Below are positions 52,788 to 63,427 of a stretch of DNA of 64,000 nucleotides, piece by piece. Source of the DNA: Parastagonospora avenae f. sp. tritici 18332-5 (lineage: Eukaryota > Ascomycota > Dothideomycetes > Pleosporales > Phaeosphaeriaceae); NCBI GenBank assembly GCA_022559985.1, contig JAFJTR010000058.1, positions 1 through 64,000 of the forward strand. Reading direction: 5' to 3'. The position numbers were made by a program, and so were the translations under genes. Numbering within the stretch: position 1 is the first letter of the stretch; every line of letters begins with the position of its first letter. The notes under the pieces are model-generated. The model made no database searches, was not told where the DNA came from, and worked only from the letters and a program-made list of their open reading frames with translations.

Positions 52788-55309
52788 ATGCTCGTCCGAT
52801 CGCCGCGCAGATTTATGATTCTTTCCTTTGTTGCTTTTGTCTTCATATTCGCAGTTGTACAGAACAGTCCGTGGACGCAGGAGCGTGTATACGAGCAGTT
52901 ACCGCCGCTGTTCAAGTCGAGCAGCCGGGTCAATTTGACGGAGATTGTTGGAACGAGTGGAGAGAAGATCCAGGCGCACATTGAAGATGCATGGCAGTAT
53001 GCGATTCCAGCGGGGATCTCTGGTGTGGGTGGGAAAGATGGCGGCAAGGAAGAGGTGACGTCGATCGCATCTGTCGAGCCCACGGAGCCCACGAGAACGC
53101 TGGTCGTGCCTGTCAACAACGGGAAACCGACTGGCTCGCATCCGCCGTGGGTGACGGATCCTGCGAGAACGGCACCTCCTGCTCCGGCTTTCACGCGCCC
53201 GTCGAACATGAAGGAGTACATGAAGAAGATGCTCAAGTGGAGCCGACCGTCTTGGGATGGACACTGGCCGCCTTTCAACGACTACATCAACAAGGCGTAT
53301 GACCCGAACCGATGGGAGCAGTTCGAGATGTAAGTTCGATCACACATTGTCTGCGTCGTAGAGGCTAACAGCGCAGGGACTACCGCGTCTACGAAGCAGG
53401 CCACGACAAACTGAAATACGATGACGCGGCCGATCCGATCGCATACAAACCGTTCCCGCAATACAACAGCCCCGAATGGAAGAAGAGGTGGCATGGCGAG
53501 CACGTCGCCTGCGTAGGACCCAGGGCTTTGCCTCTGAATGAGAGTACGGACGATGTGGTTCAGGCTTACCGTGGTGTTCCCAGGAACTTCCCACCAGTCT
53601 ACATTGGTGGCTATGACGTTGTGGGACTGGATGAAGACGTTTGCTTCGACCGGTACTCACGATATGGTCCGTACGGATACGGCGACGATGAATTCCCCGA
53701 GAACGTTAGGCACTGGAAGGCGCCGGAGACGATTCCTGAGTGGAGCGAGGTCAGATGGGGAGAGTTGCAGAATGACTGCCTTGAGCGCAACAAGAACCGA
53801 TTCCGCCCAGGAGCGCGAACCCCGACCGTAAAGGTCCCCAGTACTGTATTGCCGGAGCCCCAGGTAGCTTCGTCGGCCTTTGCGATACCAACCGACACGA
53901 GCAGGAGCAATCTTGAGAACCGTGAATCTCAAGAAAAGAAGTACCATCACCGAACTGCGATCTTAATCCGTGCCTGGACCGGCTACCATTATGAAGAGAA
54001 TGACATTACTGCCATCCGGGCCATGGTCTCTGAGCTCTCGCTGCAGTCTGGCGGAGAATACCAGGTCTTCCTCTACGTCCACGTCAAGGACCGCAATCAG
54101 CGAATTTTCGACGACCAAGATCTGTACGACCAGATTCTTGAGGAGCACGTTCCGGAGGAACTTCGCGATATTGCTCTTCTTTGGTCCGAATCCATCTTTC
54201 CGCAGTGGTATCCCAAGGTTGGAGACTGGCAGGTTTACTGGCAGCAATTCATGTGCCTCCAGTTCTTCAGCATCGCGCATCCTGAATTCGATTACATCTG
54301 GAACTGGGAAACAGATGCTCGATACACCGGTCATCACTACCATTTCTTCGAGAAGGTTAGTGAGTTTGCGGACAAGCAGCCTAGGAAACTTCTCTGGGAG
54401 CGCAACAAGCGTTACTACATGCCGAGCGTGCATGGCGATTACCAGTCATTTGTTGAGCAGACCCACAAGGACGTGCTGAACGCATCCGCAAATTCGCTGA
54501 TTCCAGCACCGGTATGGGGACCACGACCTTTTGTGAAGGCGGAACCCCCGCAGCGACCTCTAGGTCCTACTCCACCTACAAGCTTCGAGGACGACGACTT
54601 CAAGTGGGGTGTCAATGAACCCGCAGACTTTATTACCTTGCTTCCTATGTGGGATCCGCGAAATACGACCTGGTCATACAAGGACAAGATCTGGAACTAC
54701 CTGCCCAATGTCCGACCCATCTTCACTCCAGAGGACGGGCACGCTGATTCTTTCACACACCCCGGTTTTGTCGATATTGACCGCCGAGTGTTCATCAACA
54801 CTGTTGTCCGATTCAGCAAGCGCATGCTCCAGGCGATGCATGAGGAGAACATTGTAGGAAGAAGTATGCAAGCCGAGATGTGGCCTTCAACAGTCGCACT
54901 CCAGCATGGTCTCAAAGCCGTATACGCGCCCCATCCAATCTTCAACGACCGCCACTGGCCCGCCGCCTACAGCGAAGCAATCTTTGATGCCGCATCAACC
55001 GTGGACGAGGAGACTGGCGACACGGTTGAGAGGAGACAAGGCGCATGGTGCGAAGAGGCAGATTCACCCTACAACCACGACCGGGAGTACAACATGCAAG
55101 GCTGGAGTTGGTACTATGCTAGCCGATTCCCACGCAACTTGTACCGACGATGGCTGAACTGGCCAATTGTCCGACAAGACTGGGGCCAAGAAGAGCAAAT
55201 CGACGGGGGTACCGGTTTCGACGGCAAGCTGCAAGAAGAGCGCATGTGCATGCCAGGCATGTTATTACATCCCGTCAAAAGGATGAGCAAGGACCAAGCG
55301 AAACCTTGA
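52788..55309 (+). CDS. DUF3405 type II membrane protein, glycosyltransferase-like
   Basis: Exons 52788-53329 and 53377-55309; 824 residues. A short cytoplasmic N-terminus ('MLVRSPRRF') precedes one transmembrane segment, 'MILSFVAFVFIFAVV', the layout of Golgi type II enzymes. The lumenal part matches DUF3405 (PF11885): 'TAILIRAWTGYHYEENDITAIR', 'YQVFLYVHVKDRNQ', 'FDYIWNWETDARYTGHHYHFF', 'RRVFINTVVRFSKRMLQAMHEEN', and 'NMQGWSWYYASRFPRNLYRRWL'. The motif 'WETDARYTG' may contain a DxD-like metal site, though the spacing is not exact. The reaction is not established for the family; many copies sit near polysaccharide or secondary-metabolite genes. The 47-nt intron splices 'EQFEM|DYRVY'. Confidence 0.9.
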
Positions 55310-56285
55310 GAAGGAGCGGATCCGACGCATTTTTTTCACTTCAAAAGCATGGGCGGCGCGCACAGCATTAGCGTTTGCATTGATGACTTGATCATATCTG
55401 GCATATCTTTTTCATTTTTCTTCTCAAGTTAACAGACGTATAGTCAGTCTGGAATAGGGTGCTTTTACCAACATGAGGCGTTTTGCCGGAGGGAGATTTG
55501 ATATGACTTGGGTGGAGTATATAGTTGGAACATCTTCGTTTCTTTTATTTTGACGAGATGGATCAGGTCGGGAAGGACTTGTAGATATAGACAGATATCC
55601 CACGCGAATTTCAGAAGTTCTTATGTCAGCCGTGGGTTTTGCGGTGTGATGAAGAAAATGTGTTTGTTGTTGCGTCAGGTGGAAGCTTCCAAGGTTGGGG
55701 GAAAGAGCAGGCACGTGACGGGATCTCTGGCGACTGCGCGTTTGACAAGATCGGCGCTAGTGAGGAAGTTGATAACGTTGCTTGGACCGCGTCTTCTCTT
55801 CCCACCTGTCTACACGGCGATTTCGACGACGATTACGCATCCGCGCTTTCGTGGCGACCTTTGAGCGTGCTCACTATTGATGACTGCACTAAATACGACA
55901 CCATTCCCAACGCCGACAGCGGCTTCAGCGCACGTCCACAGCCGGTCGAACACTCGTACGCGCTCCAGTCGACGTGGCTTTTGCTATATTCTAGCTGTTG
56001 TACCCGGCGATCTTTACCCCCACCTACCTTGCAACACCAACCTCGACGTCAATTACGGATCCAGTGAACGTGCACAGCTTATACAGCACTCGTACAAGCT
56101 CTTGTCAACGGAAGCTTCGCTACAGCATAGCTCTCCCTCAGAGCGGCCTTCAATACCGCCGTCTATACTCGACTGAGACCGACCTGTGCTACCTGTTATC
56201 ACCAAGCCCAGCATTCTGGACACAATGAGCGATCCGGTGCCGCTAACCCGCCGTTCTATACCGAGCTTGACCCGCCTTGCTCGCC
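55310..56285. other. Intergenic, no supported gene
   Basis: 976 bases upstream of a 2EXR copy. Several overlapping plus-strand ORFs (55508-56228) have no motif. 56225 has an ATG whose frame closes 23 codons later, right before the 2EXR start; it may be the out-of-frame remnant of that gene's own N-terminus. Confidence 0.4.
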
Positions 56286-57143
56286 ATGCCGACTGAGCTC
56301 CGTCTGGATGTCTATCGGTACCTGTTCGAGGACTGCCTATCCAACGGCGAGGTTTCCGATGTTGCCGGGCTCTACCTTTGCTGTCGGGAAGTTCAGCAAG
56401 AGTTAGAGGCAGAGATCATGGCCAGAGTACGACCGCTGTTGACAGCCAAATACGAGTGGGAGTCGACTAGCTTCAAGGACGGCATTATCAGCTTCAAGTT
56501 GAATCACAGCCTCAATGTCAAGACAGGAAAAATCGCGCTGGCTATTAGCCTTCCTATAGGGAAGTCTGCGCTACGCTCCATCCCTAATGGATGCAACAAT
56601 TTCGGTCAAGAGATACAACCATCGCCCGGGCGGTCGGCCCAGTCTTCGCTTCCCCATGGTCCATCCTCACTGAGCTTCGTTAGTGAACCACCGCTGGAGC
56701 TGTCGTTCGTAGAGTATGAGGTTCAGCTTTTCTATCAACTCTTCGACCACATCTTCCACACTGTCAAGGCATCTCAGCCCCTTGGAGGTACCGATCGACT
56801 GGTATTGGACTATGGGCATCACCGAGCTCCGGTGTCGCGTAACATTTTCGGAGAACTATGGCCAGCTTCCTGTGACCTTAGATGGCGGTTCCGACAGCTT
56901 AAGGTCCCACGAATGGTGGTCTGCGGTTGGATCTCGAGGCCTTGTGCGAGAAGCAATCAGGGGTGACGCTTCACCCTAGACTTCAAGCAGGGTAAGAGCG
57001 CAGCGGTAGGAGCCTTGTGGGAGACGAAAAAGTATGAATCTTTCTGCAGAGTCAACAGACTGTTCAGTGATCTGGAGGAAGAGTCTTTCCACGATTGTTT
57101 TGATTTCGACAATTTCGACATCGAGTGGACTATTGACCTTTAA
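56286..57143 (+). pseudogene. 2EXR/F-box-like copy with in-frame TGA near the C-terminus
   Basis: From ATG 56286: 'MPTELRLDVYRYLFEDCLSNGEVSD' and 'AGLYLCCREVQQELEAEIMARV', parallel to the next gene ('ENCLADGHLTDISGLF...YRQIHHEMEVDFIAKI'). The frame meets TGA at 56964-56966 and continues in the same frame with 'RFTLDFKQGKSAAVGALWETKKYESFC' to TAA 57141-57143. 'LDFKQGK' corresponds to 'TDFKEGL' in the next gene, so the part after the stop is ancestral coding sequence. TGA is one step from CGA. A 36-nt in-phase removal (GTGCGA...CCTAG) exists but would delete the conserved block, so I prefer a nonsense codon. The N-terminus also lacks the residues before the 2EXR motif. Confidence 0.6.
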
Positions 57144-57898
57144 ATTGGGACGTATGATCACCTACAGACGGTACTTTCGCGAGTATGAGCGAGAGTGGCG
57201 AAAGTAGTCCGGAATATTCAGAGAACGTAGTCCAAGAGAAGGCAAGGCTGATGGCAGAATGTGAACGTTGGATGTTTGGTGGGTTGAGAAGCGCACCAGA
57301 AACCAAAATAGGAGCAAAAAAGAGCAGCGAACAAGAATCTCGCAGACTCAGATTCCTAAAGTAAATGCAAGTTCTACACAACGAAACCCGATCTATTCCC
57401 AATGTTCGCTTGTTATGCACTTCTTGAATTACAATCGGTAGGATACAACTTGGCAATTAGTTTCCTGACTATACTATCTGATGTGTTTAGGATTGATCTA
57501 GCATAATCATTGCTCCTTCGCCTACGATGTAGCAAACAGCATTAAGACTACGACTAGGTAGCTATTTACTGGGGACGGATCTCGACTCAATTCACTCAGA
57601 TCTATCTATCTTCAAGCTTCAATATTATATCTGCTAAGTGCTACAGAAGTATGAGTGAATCATTTCACGCACCGTCAAGTCTAGGCGCTACTCTTCCCCG
57701 ACGCTCCTACCAACACCTTCGTTGCGCTAGTGCAGCCCCGAGATGAGATTAGAGCCTGCGACACCTTTCCTCTCATCTGCCAAAGCCCGATCGAACCCTC
57801 AACGATTGTCTCAACTGTTACGGCTCAATACCAACCCCACGACCACGTCAGACCACAGTCAGCTCACAGACTAAATTCCAACTCCACGCAAAACCAAT
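57144..57898. other. Intergenic between tandem 2EXR copies
   Basis: 755 bases. A/T-rich around 57440-57640. Short ORFs only; the final ~180 bases are C/A-rich leader-like sequence before the next ATG. Confidence 0.4.
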
Positions 57899-58807
57899 AT
57901 GGACGCCAATCAAACCCCTAGTATCTATGTCCTTCCAGCCGAGTCGAGAGTCGAGGTATACAAGTCTCTCGTCGAGAACTGCTTGGCCGATGGCCATCTC
58001 ACAGACATCTCGGGGTTATTCATAACCTATCGCCAGATTCACCACGAAATGGAGGTCGATTTTATTGCGAAGATCCGGACTCTGCTACAGGCCAAGTACA
58101 ACTGGAAGAAACTAGAACCTGGGGCCTTAGCCATAGACTTGAAAGTCCTCGAGATCAAAGACGGCAGCCATAAGCGGCGTGAACTCCAAATCCGCATACC
58201 ATGCACACAGTTTGAACTTCAGCGACAGAGGGAAATCGATGTCCTCGACGAACTCAGGGCGACCCTCACCCCCGTCCTCGCCATGCCCTGGTCCAAAGTC
58301 TCACTGAGCAGCCTCAATCCGCCCGGACCCCAACCAGGCGAATACTTCATAGACAAACACTGCGAGTTGCGCAAATTCTTCTTCCATGATAGCGCAATCA
58401 TGTACGATCCTGATCTCCCGCTTCTCCCGCTCTTCAAGTACCCGACACATACCGATCGGTTCGAGATTCAGTACACGGTACATGAGACAGTGGACTTTAT
58501 TCGAGAGTTCCTCAAACTTTTGGTCACGTGGAGTGTTCACCGCGAGTGGTCGCGCGGGCCGCATCCGGGAGATGAGAGGGAGGATTACATCCCGGCCAGA
58601 TGGGTGTGCAACCTTTACAGCCTGCGTCGCTGGGTGTGCCTGAATGGTGTTGGTTTGAGCCTGGTTACGGACTTCAAGGAGGGTTTGGGGAGGCCAAAAG
58701 GCGCGGGGTGGGCGTTGTACATCAAGGGTGGGCGGTTGAAGGTCAAGGCACTGTATAAGGGTCTGGTGGAGATTGAGGAGATGTATTGCTATGGAGAGTA
58801 CGAATAG
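57899..58807 (+). CDS. 2EXR/F-box-like protein, intact
   Basis: 302 residues, no intron. 'SIYVLPAESRVEVYKSLVENCL' is a relaxed 2EXR motif near residues 7-28, followed by 'GLFITYRQIHHEMEVDFIAK' and 'LLQAKYNWKK'. C-terminally 'GVGLSLVTDFKEGLGRPKGAG' matches the broken neighbour's 'RFTLDFKQGKSAAVG'. It is clearly a tandem duplicate of the gene at 56286, with roughly half of residues alike in the first 60. No frameshift or stop is seen. Convergent with the minus-strand relic at 59200. Confidence 0.72.
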   Translation: MDANQTPSIYVLPAESRVEVYKSLVENCLADGHLTDISGLFITYRQIHHEMEVDFIAKIRTLLQAKYNWKKLEPGALAIDLKVLEIKDGSHKRRELQIRIPCTQFELQRQREIDVLDELRATLTPVLAMPWSKVSLSSLNPPGPQPGEYFIDKHCELRKFFFHDSAIMYDPDLPLLPLFKYPTHTDRFEIQYTVHETVDFIREFLKLLVTWSVHREWSRGPHPGDEREDYIPARWVCNLYSLRRWVCLNGVGLSLVTDFKEGLGRPKGAGWALYIKGGRLKVKALYKGLVEIEEMYCYGEYE

Positions 58808-59199
58808 GGGTATGATACGGTGGATGGATTTGCGCCGACAGGGTCTGTAGTTTAGGGAGGCTGGAGTTGATATGGCGGAATATGGGAGGATGGGTTTGGA
58901 TGGTAGACGTTTGATTGCGTTAGGAAAGAACAGTTTTTCATATGACAACGAAGATTGAAACAAGAGATTGGCCAATAAGTTATCTATATATGAAATTGAA
59001 ATACGTAAATCTGCGCCAACAGCACCGCGTATTGTCCCAAGCACTACCTAAATATTCACAAGTACTACAGGAACCGTCGACCTCCTCAGTCTTCGCCTTC
59101 TTACACAGGTCCAACTGCTTGCCATTAGTTTCCTATTGCATGAACTGTACATCACAACAGAATCTCGAGCGGGATGAATTTCTCATCTTCCATCTTCTC
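58808..59199. other. Convergent 3' region
   Basis: 392 bases between convergent 2EXR loci. A plus-strand ORF that crosses into 59200-59514 is a shadow of the minus-strand relic. Confidence 0.4.
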
Positions 59200-60616
59200 C
59201 TACTCCTCAAAGCGAGCTCCGAGCTCTTTCTCGATAGCCTCCTCGACCTTCAAGCAGTATCGACCCGTCAAATGGACGTTTCCATGATCCAATATGAATG
59301 TCTTGTACGACTCCGCAATGTGGAAATATTCAGGATTTGGGCCGACGTTGTAGGCCCAACTACCGAAGTTACCGCAACGAATTTTGATGGCGTCACTCAA
59401 GAAGCAAGCGATCGCCTCCACGATCATCTCGTCGAGTGTTGTGTCTGCCCAGGGTGTCTTCTGAACAGTGTCATCATCCACGAAATTGTCCCAGCACTTC
59501 AGATACTTGATTGACATGTCGTGCCAGACTGGACGGCTGATGTGGTATAAAGCGGCAACCCTCTTCCGCGAACGAAAACACTCTCACTATATAGTTTTTG
59601 CATCTGCCTCTTCTACTGCCGATTCTGCCGGCCGATAAGTTGGCTCTTCTTCCTTGAAAAATGGCTTTAAGTCCATCCACTTTCTTGAGACCAGTCAAAC
59701 AGCCCCAGAGTGGTAGATTATCAAGCCAGTGCATCTCTAGCAGACGCTCGACCTTGGAAAACTTTGTGTTCCATGTGGCTTCCTCCGCGGAGTCGTCAAC
59801 CAGCAGAACGCGGACCATGTGCCCCTTGACGTCGACGCCCCTTTCCTTGCGGTGCAGCATCTGGAAGAAGCGAAAAAGCGGGAAGTAGTCGAAGTTCTTC
59901 ACCTTGGCCTCGTATTCGATCTTCGCCAATACTTGCGCTTTCTCTGCCTTTTTTATCTCGGGGCCAATGGACTCCAGTTTCGAGAAGCACGATATCCACA
60001 TCTCGCCGAGGATCTTGTGGCAGGTCTGTGCTAGAAAAGGCAAATCGTCGCAGATGTTTCCTGGTTTGTTGATGCGTATGACGTTCGGGTGGCTATGTTT
60101 TTCGTGTTCGCAGAGCTTTTTCATTTCTACGTTATGCGCCGCCACCTGGGCATGTAGCTGTTGCAAGCATTGTATGCCGTTTCGGCAAACTCCTCATGAT
60201 CAGGCATGAGCTTCTTGATATTGTTCTGGACCTCTTCCTCTTTCGATTGATAACGCGTTCTTTGATACATGGTAGGTAGCCACTTCAGCGAAAACCTGTC
60301 CGCTCGTCCCATACCATCCGCTATCCCGCGTTGGCGCGCCTCCTGCATGTCATTCTTGTTCTCGATAATCTGAGTGTCTTTGAGGTAATACAGGTATATG
60401 ATGTTGCGCAATTCAGCGGGTAGATCCAAAAAGCGGAAGGGCTGGCACTGTTGGCGCTCTTCTTCGATCTCCGGAGAGCCTGAGGCACCACGATACTCCT
60501 CTAGAACTTCTTCCCACAACTCTCGTCCCAGCTTTCGTTCATGTTTACCACGTTTTTTGCTTGTCAGTAAGAGGTAGTGGAACGAATGACGTTTGAAGCA
60601 TCTTCAGGTGTTGCAT
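59200..60616 (-). pseudogene. Multi-lesion 2EXR/F-box-like relic (tandem copy 1)
   Basis: Pieced from four frame blocks. ATG 60616 opens 'MQHLKMLQTSFVPLPLTDKQK'. After a frame change near 60555 it reads 'RKLGRELWEEVLEEYRG' and 'FRFLDLPAELRNIIYLYYLKD' (2EXR). After a second change near 60150 it reads 'GNICDDLPFLAQTCHKILGEM' and 'KNFDYFPLFRFFQMLHRKE'. A third change near 59700, then two adjacent stops (TAG TGA near 59588), lead into 'RVAALYHISRPVWHDMSIKYL' and the end at 59200. No GT-AG introns of plausible size bridge the second or third changes. It aligns throughout with the relic at 61105-62573. The number of lesions makes it a pseudogene. Confidence 0.7.
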
Positions 60617-61104
60617 GTGCGACTCTGCCAGGGAGCGTGAAGTGTTTGGGTGCGTTGTGTCAGTTGGTTCCTTCATTTATGTGGTGCCTTCCCAGCTATC
60701 TTCAAGTTCCAGGGGCTCCTATATGTCTATTCATCTGTGTTAGCTTGCTACGTGGACACGAGCGCAGCCACGAGCCTTGCTCAGTATTTGCCTCTAGCAA
60801 TCAGAGATTACGCGATTAAGCAGCACGGGTTATTCAGTGTCTTGCGCTCAATAAATAGACGAGTGCAACAAGGTCTCAATAGAAACAAGCGGTAGGATCT
60901 TCTAGTTCCCCCCTAAGCACTTGTTGATCAAGCAAGCTAAACGGGCAATGCGACACTTTTCGAGATGACATGAATTAAATGATGAAGTGTGATCTAATGT
61001 ATTTGCAATAGAAGTGTGACGACTTCCTGGAGCCATAACATGAGTCACTGAAGCAACGTCGAGTTCATATTGTGCCGTCCTTTCTTTTGCCTACAAGCTG
61101 TGCA
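60617..61104. other. Spacer between the two tandem relics
   Basis: 488 bases; motif-free ORFs. Confidence 0.4.
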
Positions 61105-62573
61105 TCACAGCAGAATGTTGAATGGAACAACCTTCTCGTCCTCCGAGTCATCCCACTTTCCCATCTCGTCTCCAAGCTCAGCTTTGAGCAACCCGCTGAT
61201 GCGTGCGTAGTACTGGTTTGCCAGATGAACGAAAGCATGCTCCATCTCGTGCGCAGTCGTCTTCTTCGGATCCGCTTCATAACGGAAGTACCCCTCTTTC
61301 CAACGTAGTCTACCATAATAAACTCGCCCATAGTCGTAGTCGTCCGACTCATCTTCTACATGATCCCAGCTGCCATGATATCCGCATGCATATTCCATAG
61401 ATCTGCCCAAGGAATCAATGATGGCTTCGAAAATCTCTTCTTCTGGATCGTCTTTCGTCCATATTCGTGTCTCTTCTGCTTCCCCCGCAAACTCGACGAA
61501 CTCCTTCTGATTGAGGTATTGGATGGAGGTGTGAAGCCATTTGGCTCGATCGAGATGGTAAAAGGCGACAATTTGACGCACGGCATAAAGTCGTTTCCAG
61601 AACGCGCGTTTAGACAGGTATGCCTTCTATTTCCTCCTCACGGAGTCCTGTCAAGCAAACCCACAGCGGTAGGTCACTCAGAAAGTGCTGTTCGACCAGT
61701 CGATACACCTTTTCGTTCTTTGAGTCGCAAGTCGCCGGCTGTCCAGTGTAGTCAAGTAGTGTGATGCTTACCTGCTTGTCTTGAACTTTGATCTTCAGTC
61801 GATGCAGCATCTGAAGAAATCTTAGTAGTGGAAAGTAGTCGAAGTTCTTCACATTCACTGTGTAGTTTAGCTTAGTCAAAGCTTTTCGCGTCGATTCTTC
61901 GACCTTCTCCACGGGTTAAAGTTGGGGAAATGTGGAGACTCTCGAGAAACACCAGCCCCTCATCTCCGTAAGGACCTGACGGCAGGTGAGGGCAAGAAAG
62001 GGCAGATCCCCACATAGGTTACCGCGGTCGTTGATGTTCACAACATTTTCAACCCGATGGACATCGTGGTTGCAATATTGTGTGCGAAAATTCTTGTATG
62101 CTGCCACATAGTCCCTTAACGTCTCTTCCACAGTATTCATTATGTCATCTTCCTCGCTTTCCTCCAGAATGAGAGAGACGTCGTTGAAGGTTTGTTCGCA
62201 ATCTCTCCTCTTCCCTTGCGTACGGAGTTGGGAGGGAGGGAGGAGCCTGATCTTTTCGCGGCGTTTCCGACGGATGTCATTACCAGTCTCGATATCTTTT
62301 GCACCTTCAAGATAGATCATGTAGACAGCATTGCGTATCTTAGCGGGCAAATCCAAAAAGCAGAAGGCCAGCGGCTGCTGGCGTTCATCATCATCAACCG
62401 GTTTGTCGTTATTTTTGCTGCGGTTTTTTCTGCCTGCCTCATACCCACGATGACCTGCAAGCACCTTTTCCCAAAATGCACGGCCAAGCTTCCTGTCCGC
62501 TTTCTTTGTCCTTTTGCGCGTCGGTGAGGTCAAGGGCGACGAACGAGGTTTGAAGACTCTTGAGGTGTTGTAT
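61105..62573 (-). pseudogene. 2EXR/F-box-like relic (tandem copy 2), start codon lost
   Basis: The position matching copy 1's ATG is ATA (62571-62573), followed by 'QHLKSLQTSFVALDLTDAQK'. After the same early frame change it reads 'RKLGRAFWEKVLAGHRG', 'CFLDLPAKIRNAVYMIYLEG' (2EXR) and 'GNLCGDLPFLALTCRQVLTEM'. A TAA at 61916-61918 interrupts; the frame continues 'VKNFDYFPLLRFLQMLHRL' and 'LPLWVCLTGLREEE'. A further frame change near 61625 leads to 'KRAFWKRLYAVRQIVAFYHL' and the end at 61105. A TATA-like box on the minus strand lies at 62664-62669, about 90 bases upstream. Three to four lesions; pseudogene. Confidence 0.7.
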
Positions 62574-62867
62574 GTGCGATGTCGCACGAGCCTTTCCACG
62601 AGAGCTTCTGGCAATAATGAAGTGTAGTGAACTATTTCGAAATCTCGGAGACTTGCATACACATTTATACCCTGTCTTTTGTTTGCTTGCTGTCCGGACA
62701 CAAGGACAAGGTAAGTGCCACGGGGAAATTCGCAAACAGTAAATCCTTGCTCGGTATTTCTTGGTCAAGTCACACGCAGATCGAGTTGAGAAGCACAATT
62801 TTTTTTTACTACCCTTTTCTACCCCAAAGTATTAAACATTAAACATCCGAACATGTCCAAGCACTAC

Positions 62868-63427
62868 TCAAGCGGTGTATCTGAGAGACTTCTCGGCTGC
62901 TCGGAGATTGAGACGACCGGTGCGTTCTTCAGAAACGCCACGTCTGGCGTTGGGGAACTGGGATCGCAGAGGGACGAAGCCGCTTGCAGTGACCACGGTC
63001 GAGGTTGAGATGACAGTTGAGGTCACAGCAACGTCAATCTTTGAGGTGACTGCATCGATTAGCCAGCGGCTCCTTGTTCAAAATGAGAGTAGCTTACCCG
63101 TAGGGAGGATGAGGGTAGATATCTGCGTGGTCACCTCCAGCATAGTGCTGGTGAAGGTGTCCGTGATCCGAGGAAGAGAGGTGGTAGTAGTCTGAAGAGA
63201 CACTAGAGTGGTTTTGAGGGTGAAAGCCTTTGGCGTAATGGTTGTTGACGGCGTGACAATCTTCGTCTGAACCACCTTGAGTTGAAGGATAGGGCGTATA
63301 AATTGGGTCCAACCTTCGCTGTTGAGGACTTGCCGAGTCCAGTGTAGCACTTGGACAGACTCTTGGTAGTGTCGGCCACAGCCAGAGGAGCGAGCACAAG
63401 GAGTGCCAGAGCTGACAGAAACTTCAT
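62868..63427 (-). CDS. Small Ser/Thr-rich secreted protein (three exons)
   Basis: Exons (minus) 63314-63427, 63098-63275, 62868-63049; 157 residues. The signal peptide is 'MKFLSALALLVLAPLAVAD', cut after about residue 18. The mature part is dominated by Thr/Ser/Val: 'KIVTPSTTITPKAFTLKTTL', 'TTTTSLPRITDTFTSTMLEV', 'VAVTSTVISTSTVVTASGF', and ends basic ('RTGRLNLRAAEKSLRYTA'). The second intron (48 nt, GTAAGC...TGCAG) is canonical. The first needs a 38-nt intron (GTTGGA...TCAAG), short for a fungus, so that junction is tentative; a frameshift is the alternative. Such Thr-rich proteins are usually heavily O-mannosylated wall or surface proteins; function unknown. Confidence 0.55.
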
